Assembly (NCBI GenBank): GCA_905221605.1
Contig: CAJNDS010002540.1
Span: 97,501-161,500 of the forward strand
From: Symbiodinium natans
Lineage: Eukaryota > Sar > Dinophyceae > Suessiales > Symbiodiniaceae
Reading direction: 5' to 3'
Length of the DNA stretch: 64,000 nt
Shown here: positions 10,628-23,210 of the stretch, piece after piece
Position numbering within the stretch: the first letter of the stretch is position 1
Layout: the number at the start of each line of letters is the position of its first letter
The notes under the pieces: model-generated
What the model was told of the DNA's origin: nothing
The model's database searches: none
Seen by the model: only the letters and a program-made list of their open reading frames with translations
Made by a program: the position numbers and the translations under genes

Positions 10628-11878
10628 CTAGGGTGGTGGCGTGTGATCGCCGTCGCCAGCCGCAGGACTGTGTTCACCCTTGGCTGCTGCACTTGCAATG
10701 GCCAGCTCCTTGAGATAGAGCTCCTCCATCTCCTCAAGCTGTAGGGAGCCTTTGCCCTTGCACAGCTCGAGCAAGGGAAGCTGCAATGCTGCGCTCCATG
10801 AGAAGGACAGGTTCCATGGCTTCTTTCCGGAATGGCGGTTGATGGCGTTCAGGCGCGCAGATGCATCCTCCAATGACTGACCACCAGACAAGTAGTTCGC
10901 AGTACGGATCGACACAGGCATACAACGCTGAAGAACCTCAACGTTGGCCTGTGCAATCTCCTCACAGGTGTACGCTGTCTTGCAAGCTTTGCCAGGGTTC
11001 ACCATGTTGGACTTCAACACCGCCCCTTCCATGAAGACACCATGATCGATCATGGCCTTGTAGAGCTCTGACTGGACCTCGACATTGACACGGACGGCTG
11101 TTTCCAGGTCATGATCACCTTTCAGGGAGATGTCTGGCTCCACAATCGGCACGAGGCCCTCATCCTGACAAATGAGGGCGTAGCGTGCCAGATCGTGCAT
11201 GTTTGCCTCAATGCAAAGACGGGAGATCTCCCCTTCACTCACCTCCAATGGCGAGCGCCACTTTGCAAAGCGGCATCCAGCTTCTCGGTACTCTTTGCAG
11301 CGCGCTGCGAGGCTATCAAGGCCCTGCATCACTGTCTCGCCGTCCGCTGTGCCAGGTAAGGAGTAGATCTTCAAGTGCGGCTTCACGCCGGGGACAATGC
11401 CCAGGTCAGAGCAGACTTTCGGAAATGGCACTCCGTCGTCACTTTTTTGAAAGACAGTCTCGGGGTCAAGGATTGCGGCAGAGAGGTACTTGTTCGCACC
11501 CTTCGCCGTGTAGAGCATCTGCCTGTAGGTTCGGCGATTCTCTTCGGTGTTCTCAACACCAACTGCTTCAAAGCGACCGCCAACAGTGAGCGGGCCTTCA
11601 TCCGTAGCAGTGATTCCCTTTCCGGGCGTTCCGATTGCTTCAGCAATCTCCTCTAAGGCCGCCTTCTGCGAGGCACTAAGGTGGGCTCCATTATGGGCTC
11701 TGCCGTAATGGCCCACTTCACGTGCCAAGCTGCTGGCCCTCGGTGGTGGTCCTCGCGTTCCTGTTAGCCCTTGGCAGAAAGGAATCTTGAAAGCTAGTGA
11801 TGAGACCGCCACTGTCAGGAATGCTGCCAGCAGCGTGACGCGCCGGGATCTTGACGGCATGGCTACCCTGGCAGGCAT
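10628..11878 (-). CDS. Class I fructose-1,6-bisphosphate aldolase, plastid-targeted
   Basis: A 416-residue intronless frame. It catalyses cleavage/condensation of fructose-1,6-bisphosphate with dihydroxyacetone phosphate and glyceraldehyde-3-phosphate, in glycolysis or the Calvin cycle. Visible class I landmarks: Asp93 in ITATDEG, Lys206 in FAKWRSP, Glu247 in PIVEPD, Schiff-base Lys289 in VLKSNMVNPG, and the phosphate-binding LSGGQS at 330-335. Residues 14-30 are a hydrophobic signal-like core followed by a Phe and a basic/Ser stretch to about residue 60, i.e. a bipartite presequence as used for three-membrane peridinin plastids. The C terminus ends in Pro-Pro-Pro and lacks the Tyr that closes animal enzymes. 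The ATG is fixed by an in-frame TGA two codons upstream. The absence of introns, unlike its neighbours, and the leader relict upstream point to retroposition. Confidence 0.97.
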   Translation of the reverse strand: MPARVAMPSRSRRVTLLAAFLTVAVSSLAFKIPFCQGLTGTRGPPPRASSLAREVGHYGRAHNGAHLSASQKAALEEIAEAIGTPGKGITATDEGPLTVGGRFEAVGVENTEENRRTYRQMLYTAKGANKYLSAAILDPETVFQKSDDGVPFPKVCSDLGIVPGVKPHLKIYSLPGTADGETVMQGLDSLAARCKEYREAGCRFAKWRSPLEVSEGEISRLCIEANMHDLARYALICQDEGLVPIVEPDISLKGDHDLETAVRVNVEVQSELYKAMIDHGVFMEGAVLKSNMVNPGKACKTAYTCEEIAQANVEVLQRCMPVSIRTANYLSGGQSLEDASARLNAINRHSGKKPWNLSFSWSAALQLPLLELCKGKGSLQLEEMEELYLKELAIASAAAKGEHSPAAGDGDHTPPP

Positions 11879-11912
11879 TTCTCAAACGTGTCTGGCCAGC
11901 CAACGCTGCAAT

Positions 11913-11934
11913 CTTGAGAGCCAAAATGGCTGCG
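11913..11934 (-). other. Relict dinoflagellate spliced-leader sequence
   Basis: On the minus strand this reads CGCAGCCATTTTGGCTC then TC then AAG, ending 34 nt 5' of the aldolase ATG. The dinoflagellate spliced leader ends CGTAGCCATTTTGGCTCAAG; the relict differs by one T to C change and a 2-nt TC insertion. It has the right orientation and place for a leader carried in by reverse transcription of a mature mRNA. Confidence 0.85.
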
Positions 11935-12079
11935 AATGATCCCTCAGTCTGAACGAGACAAAGCGGTGTGCTGCTAACTTTCCGACACTCCCAGCCTTCA
12001 GAGTCAGAGTCCTTGCAGCTCCTTGCTCTGGGCATGAGCTCCGAACTTGCACAGGCGCCGCATTGGCAAAGGAGCGAGG

Positions 12080-12860
12080 CATCGGCTGAACATCTGAGGC
12101 TTGAAAGCTTATAAGAAGCTGTCACGGTTTGAACTTTGTCACCACGAAGAAGATGCCAAGTCTACGCCTTCGTGCCTTCATAGCACCTGACTCTGCCAAA
12201 GTATCCTCTATTTGCTCAAGCTTCTGATACTGTTCAAGCGGGATAAGCCAGAAAGGAAGCTCAGAGCAGGAACGGCTCCTGAATCAATCTGAATCACTGT
12301 CCTGTGATGCTGAGGCATAGATGTAACAGTGGCGCCCAGCTTTTGCTGCTCAGGTCCGGAGCTGCCGTGCGGTTGTTCGCCGCTCTTCAGTCCAAGAAGC
12401 TTTCCCTGCCCTGACACCTTTCCAACACCCTATGCTACGTTCAGATATCTCATTATGATTCTATATATTGGCATGTTCTTTACTAATTTACATGAGAAAA
12501 AACCTACCCACCCTTCGTATGGCCTGCAGTTCACACCCCTAAACAACAAAAAGACTCGCGCAGGGCAGGGCCAGCACCGTACTCGGTCGTCGTGTCGTTG
12601 TGTCGTTGAAGGGCTCCGTGAAATCTGTGAAACGTGTCGTCAAGCCATGCAATGGAGACACATCTACACACACACACACACACTTCGAAAGGGGACTGCT
12701 GCCCTGGAACACGATGGCTTCACAACACATAATAATGACTCCAGCAGCAATGGCTTGCAGCCGATCCTGACATGAATTCCCTCGACATTTGTCAGTTTCT
12801 GCTCTCACGCTGCAAGCTGAGACCAGTGAGAACTTTTGCCTCACAGATCTCAGCTGGAGC
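12080..12860. other. Intergenic spacer with (CA)n, 3' of array copy 1
   Basis: No coding signal found between the aldolase 5' flank and the stop of array copy 1. A CA dinucleotide run lies near 12666-12682. The segment 12650-12860 is related to the spacer that follows the gene in copies 2-6. Confidence 0.6.
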
Positions 12861-14037
12861 TCAGTTGGAGATGGCAAGCAGCCCAAGAGCCATAGCCGGG
12901 GCCAAGTGCGTGGTGGTGGTGCCGCTGATTCCGCCGCCGGCCATGGTGGTTGTAGTGGTGGTGGTAGTGAGGTCCATGAGATCAACGATGACACCGTCCT
13001 TCAAGAAGTTTGCCCCGTCGCTGGGCACCACCGCAATCTTGGTGTAGGTAGGGTTCGTCAGGGTGATGGCGATGGAATACTTCATGCTGTCACAGCACGT
13101 CTCTGATGAGGTCACCTTGAGTGCCGTTCCCAGTGGCGTCAAACCCCCCATCGCATCCAGGACAGGGGCGCCGCAATCGTCCACAGCGAAGGCGGTGTAG
13201 GCGGTGATGTCGGCCTCTTGTCAGACACGCAGTGGGAGTTTAGGGCAGTTTGATTCGGTACTAACGAAGTCACGACATGTCACGTGGTCACGAAGTTCGC
13301 AACACGAAGTCAGAAGTCACGAGACGGGCCTCGTCCACAACCCCGTTCAGCATGTTCTGCCCGAAGTACAGCATGCCTGAGTAGACTCCGGTGCCGTCGT
13401 TGGTATCAGTGAAGCTCGCCGCGCAGACCTTGCACTGCAGGTAGGCCTCCGTAGCCATGAGGAAGGTCTGCCCGCCAGCCGCCTCAGGGCATGCAAAGGT
13501 GTATGTGCCAGCTGCAAGGCATTTGGCCAAACTGCCGGTCTGGGCCGCGATGGTCACTGAGCAGTTTGATCCGTAGGCGAGGTCGGTGCACCCTGAGGCG
13601 GCTGTGGCACCCGAAAACTCACCGCCCATGTACGTTACAGCTCCGCAGTTCGGGGCTGAAGTTGTGGTGGTGGTGGTGGTCGTGGTGGTTGTCGTGGTCG
13701 TGGTTGTTGTAGTCGTGGTGGTGGTGGTCGTTGTCGTGGTGGTCGTGGTGGTCGTGGTGGTGGTGGTCGTTGTCGTGGTGGTCGTGGTGGTCGTTGTGGT
13801 TGTGGTGGTTGTTGTGGTCGTGGTGGTTGTGGTGGTCGTTGTGGTTGTGGTGGTTGTGGTAGTTGTAGTTGTGGTGGTTGTCATGGTGGTTGTTGTGCAG
13901 GCGGCGACGGTGGTCATCGTCTTCACCGTCATTCCTGGTGTGGCGGTGATGCTGGATGGAATGCCCGCCCAGCAAGTCTGGGAGGCTGCCAAGCTTGCCA
14001 GCGACAGCAGAACCGAGCAAATCATCTTCATGGCCAT
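12861..14037 (-). CDS. Secreted threonine-tract, cysteine-containing protein, array copy 1
   Basis: Exon 1 (13330-14037, 236 codons) and exon 2 (12861-13214, 117 codons plus TGA) join across a 115-nt GC-AG intron (GAG|GC donor, AG|G acceptor), giving 353 residues. Residues 1-19 form a signal peptide (hydrophobic core ICSVLLSLASLAAS). Residues about 48-126 are almost pure threonine. A Cys-containing globular part spans the exon junction (GVVDE then ADITAYTAF). A second run of eight Thr precedes a glycine-rich, weakly hydrophobic C terminus. Inferred: an extracellular, heavily O-glycosylated mucin- or cell-wall-like protein, perhaps surface-anchored; no named family recognised. Relative to copies 2-6 it has MAGGG for MGGGG, one extra Thr, and Met for Thr in the CDSMKYS region. 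Confidence 0.82.
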
Positions 14038-17000
14038 GGCGCAGATGCTACGAAGCTACCTTAAGCGGCCTGTGCTCCCAAGTCTTGTCAAATCGGCTTG
14101 AGTCGCATACATCGGCGAACGAACGCTTCGAAGAAAAGCAGGTCGAGCTGAACCAACAACCTCCCTGCGGAACTTGTGGCATGGTCCGCTTGGCAGACTC
14201 CTGCGCTTCGTGCTTTTGTGGCGCCCGTGCCCACCCATGCCCACCCCAACTTCCCAACATCTCCCAACCCCTCACCTGCTCAAAAGCAGGGAAGGCTGCG
14301 CCATCTCGTTGTCGGGGCGAATCGTACTTCGACCACCGCACGCCTAGGAAGCCCCCACCCCCTCGGACTTCTACGGGTCCCCGTACTTGGGACCCCTACA
14401 GTATTGTCGGGCCGCGGCGGTGAATCTTTAAGGAGTTTGCAGATGCCGTGTCCAGTTCTTCAGGCTCCTCTGGCACGCCTTTCACAACACGACGAAACAT
14501 AACATAGACGGACCTGACCCATACTGACATACGAGTACTGAGTGAAGGCTCCATGGTCTGTTCTTATTCACTCACACCGGTCTTTTTTCTGCGTAGGCAC
14601 AGAGCATCCCAGAGATCTTAGAGGTCCCCATGGTTCCGGTGCCCTACCGGAGTAGACCAGAGTAGCGGCCTTCCCCGAAAAACAGCGCCGTGAGCTTCAG
14701 ACAGCTCGGCGGTGTTTTGGTCAGCGCCATGGCATCGGGAGCTGCAGAGCTTATCAAGTGACGCTTTTCAAGACGCTGCGAGCTGAGTGGCTCGCGTTGG
14801 GAGCGTGCCTGTGTACGGATTGTCCAGCACCAGGAGCGGAGCATCCCAAGCCAGGCTCAGAAGCAAAGGTTCACCGGACCGTGGGGCTGCTTAGGTCGCA
14901 TTGCAGAGTGGAGAAGCCCGTTTTCTCTAGGTATCATTGAATTTTCTTGAGCAGCGTGTGGAACTACCGGGTGCCCGGGCGCCCGAAAAGAGAACGATTC
15001 GGGTTTTGACCCTTCCTGAGCCGCCTTTCATGCGAAAGGCTTCAGGTCTGGCGATCTTTGTGGGCGGCCATGTTGTTCAGAGCACCCCTCCGCAAAGCCG
15101 ACAATGCTTTGAAAACTCCTCTGTTGGATTCCAGGGGCCCTCGCGTTGCACACCTGGGGAGAGATGTGACACTCAAGGCTCGTTGGGCCCCTTTTTATCC
15201 CCAAAGTTGGATCCTCATCGCTTCTCAAAGCTGGAAGCCTTGAAAGGGAAGACGGTAGCAGTTCACCTGGGAAGCATTGGCTGTATGCAGCCTTTTCGGG
15301 TTGGGCTTCCAGCTTCCGCAAGCCGGAAGTCGGCGCCGCTCAGGCGCGCGTTGTCAAGCTGCCTTTTTCACACAGGACGCACTGAAATGGAGCCCTGCAA
15401 GAGCAGGCTCCGGCATGCAATGGGCCCTGAGGGCAGCGGAAATGAAACATGTGGTCTGGTTATGTCTGCAATCTTCCGGCAGGCATGCACATGAGTTTCC
15501 CGCCAAGTGCACTTTTGCAGATTGCACCCGATTCCACGCCGGTCTGTGCAAGGCCAACGCGGGAAAAAGGCGGGGCACTTTCCTGAGACAAGACCCTGAG
15601 TAGCTAGTCCTCTGAAAAAACGATCCGGGAGTAAGGGCTCTGGTTCAACCAATCAGCTATGATCCTGGGGAGTCTCCCTTGCAAAGGCCTTTATTTTTAG
15701 GGGTTTTGTATAGGGCGAGAAGTTATTAAGCTTATTGAGCAATTTGAAAAGAGTTTTGCTTTGCCTTGCGCTGCACACTCGGGGCGAAGCCGCTGCCCAA
15801 ACTGCGCCGCACTCTCCGATTCTTTCTCAAGATGGCATCCCTTACATTCTTACATTCTGGGTGCCCACCCAACAAATTTTGGGGACCTCAAGGAGCCTGT
15901 TACAGTTTCAGTGTGTTTCTGTGCTTAGAAGGAGACATAAGCATGGCTCAACACCTTGTTATAAGCCCTGGTCGCGCCAGCTTCGATTCAAGGCTTTGTC
16001 GCTTGGCAAGATGGGAGCCACCTCCCCATTAGGAATACAAGGTAGCCTTGTCGCGCACGCCTTGTCGCAAAAACCGGCTTTTGTGACAAGCCTTGTTGTG
16101 CAGTGCCCGCCCGGGGCCTGTTACAGGCCGTGACGGAATTGACAGATTGGATTTAGGTCTACATTCTGGCTGCCCGGCAAAAGCCCACTGTCGGGAGGAG
16201 AGGGGCCGGCGGTCTGGGGGGCGGTGAGGCAACTTCACAACGCCTATGATTCGCCAAGTGCCATCAGCACGGCTCAATGGAAGGCTTATGAACTTCGCGC
16301 CGGATGCATGCCAGCTGTCCACGCTGCACGACGTCGTAAGACTGCACGGGCAGCCGAGCACACTCTCAACCCCGCAAAGCGTGCACCCCGCAAAACGCAC
16401 GCTCGCTGCAGCTGCCCAAGCACCTGAGATCGCCTGAGTCTCCGTGCACAAAGATAAAGCTCAAAGGGCTTGTAATTCCCCATCGAGGCAAATTGCCGGT
16501 CTTGAGGCCTAGAAGGCTTCTTATAGGGGGCGTTGAGGCATACATGGATCCCCTGGGCATCTGGTGTGGTGCTTCCTTCCGCTTGACTCACAGCACAACC
16601 AGAAGCCTTTGTCATACGGTGCCAGACGAAACTCAGCACAGGGGGGGGGGCTCTGTTCGAGCACGTTCCTATTTGCTGCACCTCCGTCTCCGCTTTGGCA
16701 CGCCCGTCCTGGAGACCAAGCGAGTATCTTTGATGGCTTGGAGATTTGCGGGTGGGCTGTAACCACTGTAAGCCCTAGACGCCCCAGGCCTGGGAGTTGC
16801 AATGCCTACTTCAAGAAGGGGGTGTGTAACAGCTGTGTAGATGTCGAACATGTGTGCTCTGGACTGAAGATCTGTGCGTCTGCCCCCCAGGAAGTTGGTG
16901 CCTCAAGGCAGCAGGGAGCAGCATCTACACCGCCATAAGCCGATGCCCTTGTGATTTAGAGTTCGGCGCTCAGTGATTTAGAGTGTTTCGGGGCTGTCTA

Positions 17001-20000
17001 CGTGTTGAGGACACAACATGAAGCGAGTTTGATCACCTTTGAAGCTGCATGCTGCATGTTATCCTCTGCGTTGATGCAGACCAGGTTTAGGCATTTGATG
17101 TCTCGGGGGAGCTCTTCGTGGGGCTTAAGGCAAGGCATTGAGGTTGCAAAAACTCACAATTTGGTTTCTTGCGGTGATCTGAGGTGCGCCCACGAAGTTG
17201 AAGCCTCGCGGCAGTCACTTCCGATTACAGGAGAGAGCAAAGCGCAGATCGCCGAACGGCAGAAGGAACGCCCGTGTGCACTCGCGGAAGCCTGAAGGAG
17301 CTGTAGCTCACTCGGTGCCCATTAAGTTTGTGGCGTCTTTCCGTGCGGCGTGTCCGGAGCCTTGGCTCACAAAGTACCTGGCAGCGACTCACCTCCCAGG
17401 CCCAATATACAAGTATAGGCCAAGTCCGAGGCTCAGATTCGTCTCGGGCACGAGAGCCTCACTGGGCTGTGCTTTGTACAGGACCTGGCAGTCGCCTGAT
17501 TGGAGTCGCCGGCACAGCTACTGAAGCCACACTGCAGGTGCAATCCGATAGGACTCTGTTATACTGGCCCATCCTCGCAGACCAAACACCTCAGGCTAGG
17601 GAGTTTTCGACTCTTCAGGTCGAGCTGCCCTGACACTTCTTGGGCGATGCGCCTCGCAGATCCCTGCAGCTGAAGTAAGTCTGCACGCGCCGCTCCAGAG
17701 TTGCATAGTCCATGCCGCTCGAGCCAAACGAGAGACATAGTTTCAGGCCAAACTCATTGAGCGGAGGCCATGCAGAGCTTCTGATTCTTAAAGCTCGTCG
17801 CTACCTCCTACTTCTGAGGGCGTGAGACGAGCACGACAAGGACACACAGCCCCAAGCAAGGCCCTCCGAGCAAAAGGCACCGGCATATCAAGGCACCTCA
17901 GGGCTTCCCAGGATGGCCCCAAGCTTCTGGCTTCTTGTGCTCATGTGTGCTCTAGAAGTTCTAGAAGTGCTCTACTCTGATCGGCTACGGGTCTCAGGTG
18001 TCTCTTCCCGCACGTCAACATCTTGCCCGCAAGAAGGGCAATGGCACGAGACTTGGTCAGAGCCCCGCTTACCGCTCTCACTAAATCACACTTCGTCGGG
18101 CATTGTCAGGCGATTGGTCTTTCAACATACCCCTTCACTTTCGCGGCTGAATTCGCGAAGCCGCGCCGCAAGCTGGAATGTCTGCTTCATTTAGAGGCGA
18201 TGTCAAAGGACCTCATGCACAGCCCTCACAGCTTGTAGATGGATCCGGGATCTCCGTTATGTTGAGAAGCAGCGAGCCGGCTCGGCGTGCGGGGCCATTC
18301 CCACTGGCCCACCCCACCGACTGTGGATTGAGAGGCTTCGCCGAGCGAGATTGCAAGTTTGCGCGGCAGCGATTTAAGAGCCGTTTGGGGTGCTGTGCGA
18401 TTGCACTGGTGAGACAAGCACACGTCCCTTTAGCTTTAGGGTAGCCGGGGGGCGCTTGCCATGCGTGCAATACCCAAGGCGACTTGAACTCTGAGTCATG
18501 GCCACAGGGAAGCCACCCTCCTCCCAAGCTTCATTTCACAGAGATCTTACAAAAAGCACGCTGATGAGGACCTCACCTCCAGAGGACATCCCAGTATCGG
18601 TAGAAAGCAGGGTTGAAGGACCGAGAGCAGAGCCCAATTGAAGGCTCCCTGTTACGTCCTGGAAGGCCTGTGTAGTGGGAACGGTTTGTTGGATGCATCT
18701 GGTGTTTAGATGCCTCTAAACAACCAGTCGCTGCAGTCATTCTTGTGTGACACGTTGCCCTGATGCTATCTTGCTTCAGGCATGTTGCCACATGTGCAGC
18801 TTTCTGCTTCAAGAGAAGCTCGAAGAGCCACCAGTTGGCGAAACGCGTAGCGTGAAACCTCTTGAAAAGAAAAGAGTGCTGCCTTGCCGCGGCTAGAGCT
18901 GGTGCCTGTCTCACGAGTTGGATGCATCCAAAAAAAACAATTGCAGGGAAGGCCCCTGGCCTTCGACACGGAATCTCGGGAAGTGGCCTAATGCACCTGG
19001 GCACCTTTTTACATGGCGGGGAAAACAAGTGTGTACGTGCTAGCCGCCCGCATGGCCAATGGGGCCAATGTTGCAAAGCTGCCGCCATGCCCATGTGTCC
19101 CAGACAGCACAGCATTAACTCACAAAGCTATTGAGCGCATTCCTCTGCCTCTGCCTCTGTCGAGGCCTCGAGCGCTGGCTTTGTGGCTTTCCGGCATTTC
19201 CCCTTCATCCCGACCAAGCCTTTGGGACTGCAGTGCTGCGGCTGCTCGCGTGGGCCGGAGCATACTCCGTTGCGGAACTTTGCCCCTATTCCTGTCGCCG
19301 TGGGCATCCGCGGCTCCAGATGCCACCTGTATACAGTCATTTCATCCTGATATTGCTAAAGTCGGCTGGCTTGCAGTGCTAATGGGCGAACACATGAGGG
19401 GTGTCGCTTTTCAAGCGAGCCCATCGCTTTCCAGGGTTTTAGCATCAGCTACCCACTTTGGATGTCTGAAGGTGTCGCTTCGGGGAAAGTTCTCAAGGCT
19501 GTGGCCCACCATGGCCACAGCGTGTCATTGAAGTGGGAGAGGGGGTGTCGCTGTTCAGGTGTTTGCATCGCTTTACAGGGTTTTGGGCATGTGTCCACCC
19601 CTTCTTGCTTGAATGGCTGGACGTCTTGGTGCTTGCTCATATAAGCAGATGTAGGTTGCCACCCAGGTCATCTAAGAATGATTGCCGCCGACCCAGGCAA
19701 AATCTGCGCACCACGAAGCTGTGTGAAGGGAAGGGTCATGCGAAGGGTAAGGGTGGTTGCCTGAAACTATTGGGAAGGTGGGAGGGGTTCCGTGAACCCC
19801 TGCAAACCTCAAACCGCCGTACGGGCCGTACTAGCAAACAGGTCACCCGCTGCTCTCGAAGGGTTGTGCCAGGGCCAGCAGGGTACCGCGAAGCAAAAAA
19901 GGGATGTAAGAAGGCTTGCACGTACTGTTTCCGGCGGGAGGGATTACACGGCTCCATGGGAAGATGTGTGGGAAGGCATGAACCCGCAGCACGCTCGTCG

Positions 20001-22696
20001 AAGTTGCTTCTGGAAAAGCTGCTGTGCGACGACACTTCGTGGCCCATCTTCCCAGGCAAAACAGAGTTCGTGAGGCCTGGAAAAGGATGAGGGTACCCCG
20101 CAAATCGCTTCCCTGCTCACCAGGGGTCGCACCCAACTATTGCGTGAGAGCTCTGTCTCCCCCAGGGAAACGACAAAGGATTGGGGCACGACGTGGTTGC
20201 CAAGAAAGAAAGAGCACAGCATTAACTCACAGAGCTATTGAGCGCATGCCTTTGCCTCTGCCTCTGTCAAACGAGGCCTGGAGCGCTGTAGGGCTCTGGG
20301 GCTTGGGGCTCTAGCTTGATGTCAGGAAGTGTCGCTTTGGGAAAATTCAAGGTTGCAGCATGAACCCGCAGGACGCTCGAAGTTGCTCCTCGAAAAGCTG
20401 TTGTGCGATGACACTTAGTGACTATAGTGGCCCATCTTCCCAGGCAAAACAGAGTTCGTGAGGCCTGGAAAAGGATTACTTGTGGCAAGTCACGCTGATG
20501 CTGGGAGTGCTGGCCCGAAGCCGCACACCCCAGTGCCCAATGAAATGCACCATGCAGGGGCTCCTGTGGATATTCGGTGGAGATGCAACTATGCGCGAGG
20601 TGGGGGTGTGGAACGGTCTGTTTTTTGTGGCACTGCACCCAACTATTGCGTGAGAACTCTGTCTTTCCCAAGGAAACGACACGGCCTTCGTCAGAAGAAA
20701 CTCGTCCGAGGTCACCGTTGTCTGAGCCCCGGTCACGAAGCGCGTTTTGCGCGCTCAAAAGAAAGCACTAGAACGGCATTCTCAAAAAGGCTTTATAAGG
20801 TCAGGATCGTCAAAGACAGCCGTGCGACAAGCGCAACCGCAACCGCCACTAGCAATCGCACGGTGCCCGGCCCACTTCACCATGCGGTTGCACCAGTCAC
20901 CAGTTCACTGCACCAAGTGGCCAAGTTCGTGCGCTCGGGCCCAGCTTAAACCCAGGGAGCCCAGGGAGCGCGCGTGGCTCGCAATGCTCACGAGCTTGCG
21001 GAGGTGCAGCCAGCAGTGTCGTCCGCGAGCTGCGCGAGATTGTGTGCACGTTGGCTGCAGAGTCGGCATGCCAGCTGCGCAGGCCCAGGACTCAAGAAGG
21101 CGGAATAACTGTGGCGCTTGGGCTTGATCACTGGCCACAGGAGTGGGCTGCGGATCCGAAGGGCAAAGCCCGCTGTGAGTGCACTGGTCAAAGTTGCAAA
21201 CGCCTGTCGACCTGGCTCGTCGTGGCTCCTAGCATGCCACCTGAAGAAAGCAGCCGCGAGTCAGCCGTGCAATGCCGCGGCCCCGCGCTGTGTAGGCTGC
21301 GTGCTAGGTGGCGTAGCGAGCTGGCCAGGCGCGTGGCAGGCCTAGGCGGCGTGCTGCGCAGCGGTAGGTCAGCAAGCCATGGCCTCACAGCTGCGCAGGC
21401 GAGTGCGGTCCAGCTTCCTGCTGAAGAGTCCCCTGTCAACGCCACGCCGGCCAGGCATGCTCCCCTCCCTGATGAGAAGCAGCCGCGAGTCCTCCGTTTG
21501 AAGCGGGCCCAGGCTGCGAAGCTTGTATGCTGCATGAGCAGCGAGTCGGATCCAAGCACCCGGGCTCACAGCTATAGAACCGAAGGACTGGTGCAAAGCT
21601 GCAAAGCTTCCGCCTTGCATCAGGAGCGGCAGCACTTTGAGGCGATGGGGCGCACAGCAGGGCACCGCCGCTCCCCGAGCTCCTGATTCACTCCTGATAC
21701 AAGTTGCGAATCCGCCATGCGCTGCAACAGGCAACGGAGGCAGGGGCTGCGCTGCATGCTTCGCAGTGGATGGCGAGGCTCACGGCGGAGGAATTGGCTG
21801 AACTGGTGCAGACCCTCCATGGGACGAATTCTAGCAATCGCGAGGCCCTAGTTGCCATGCTCCGGGCTGTGGTGGCACTTTGGTGATCTGAGTGAGCTCC
21901 AGATTTGCGCGAGGTGGTGAGTTCCGGCTTCAAGCCTGTTGGATTGTGTGAGCCCTTGTTGGCGGGCTGCGAAAGTTGGGGTAAGGCATCGCAATGTCGA
22001 TCTTCAGCTGCACCTAGGCAAGAACAGGGACACCAAAGAATCCAAACACACGCCAAGCCCAAGCTTCTCCCCGGCACCCCGGCCTGCGCGAGAGGAGGCG
22101 ACCCGTCAGATGGGGTGCAGCACGAGCAGGTTCCTCGAGCAGACTCAAGCGCAACTCACATTTTTTGCAGGAATCCGTAAATACTGAATCGTATCGAACC
22201 TTCGCGCGTTGCAAGAGAAGGAAAGCACAGCGCCTCCACCTCTCGGCACCGAGCGCACCAGGCCGCGGGCGAGCCAGCAGAGCCAGCACCTCAATTTGAG
22301 ACTCCTGAGGTCCATCAGGCTTTCGCGGGTTGTGACGGTTGTGAGACTCATTTTCAGATGTTTTGAGGTTGTGGGCTTCAGATTTGCAACGCAATTGCCT
22401 CGCCTCGCCGTGCTGCGGACGGGCATCCATCACAGGAGACTTGTATCTTGGAGAGTTGAATCTCCAGAGCTCGTATAGTTGCAACACAACAAGGGGGGGT
22501 TGAGGGGAAATCGGGTCATTTGCCAAATGCAGGCTTATAAACTTCTGTCATAAACCGCCCCTAAACCTGAAACGCAGCTCAGAACAGACAAGGAAATGGC
22601 TCTCATGTTCTTCCCCTACACCTTCGAAAAAGACGGGAAGTCCGCTTAAAGAAGAACGGTGCCAGGTCGTCTCGTATACGGAATGGTGGGGCAATG
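14038..22696. repeat. Flank A: degenerate duplicated sequence between array copy 1 and copies 2-6
   Basis: No confident gene. The first about 600 bases repeat the 5' flank of array copy 6 (32618-33120). Parts of 14640-14930 and 20480-22690 recur in diverged form at 33957-34200 and 34290-37100, so the two flanks of the array are related by segmental duplication. Short internal duplications occur too, for example the stretch around 20040-20160 and 20430-20660. Open frames here are interrupted and differ between the copies, so I read it as decayed or noncoding. Confidence 0.6.
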
Positions 22697-23210
22697 TAGG
22701 CATGACATTCCCCGCAACAAATCCTGAAAGCGGACCTCGCGGCTCCCTGTGGTCCCCCCCAAGAAAGGCCTCTTTTCGTCCCTCTGCACAAGTCACTGTA
22801 GGCCCAGGTATTCCAGGCCCCGGTGTGTTGTGGCGGAGTACGCTGAAAAGGCCCCAGCTGAGACTTCACCGACTTCGCCGGCTTGATGCTGGAGGCGCAA
22901 AATGTCCCAGGAAGAGTGGAGCATCCCAAGTCAAGCTGCCCAGAACTTCAGGGGTTTCTGGGGTTGTAGCGATGGTCCTGTAACTCAGGTGCTCAAACTC
23001 CCAGTGAAAGAGACTTGTCGCGCCAAGCCATGCGGCAGAGACAACATGTACACACACACACACAGACACCTCGAAAGGGGACTGCGGCTTTTTTTCATAT
23101 TTCACAACACATAAGAATGACTCCAGCAGCAATGGCTTGCAGCCGATCCTAACATTACTTCTCTCCAACCTGAGACCGGTGAGACATATTGCCTCGCCGA
23201 TCTCAGTAGC

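Noticed and set aside
13619-14020. Minus-strand His/Asn/Asp-rich frame overlapping exon 1 of the array gene
   Set aside because: A shifted reading of the same ACC-rich repeat, with no continuation into exon 2.
13586-14101. Plus-strand poly-valine frame opposite the threonine tract (and in all other array copies)
   Set aside because: It is the complement of the threonine tract; the minus-strand frame has a signal peptide, Cys-containing domain and a phase-correct second exon, while this one has none.
17287-17320. GGAGCTGTAGCTCACTCGG, resembling a tRNA 5' end
   Set aside because: No matching acceptor stem, anticodon arm or T-loop GGTTCGA follows.
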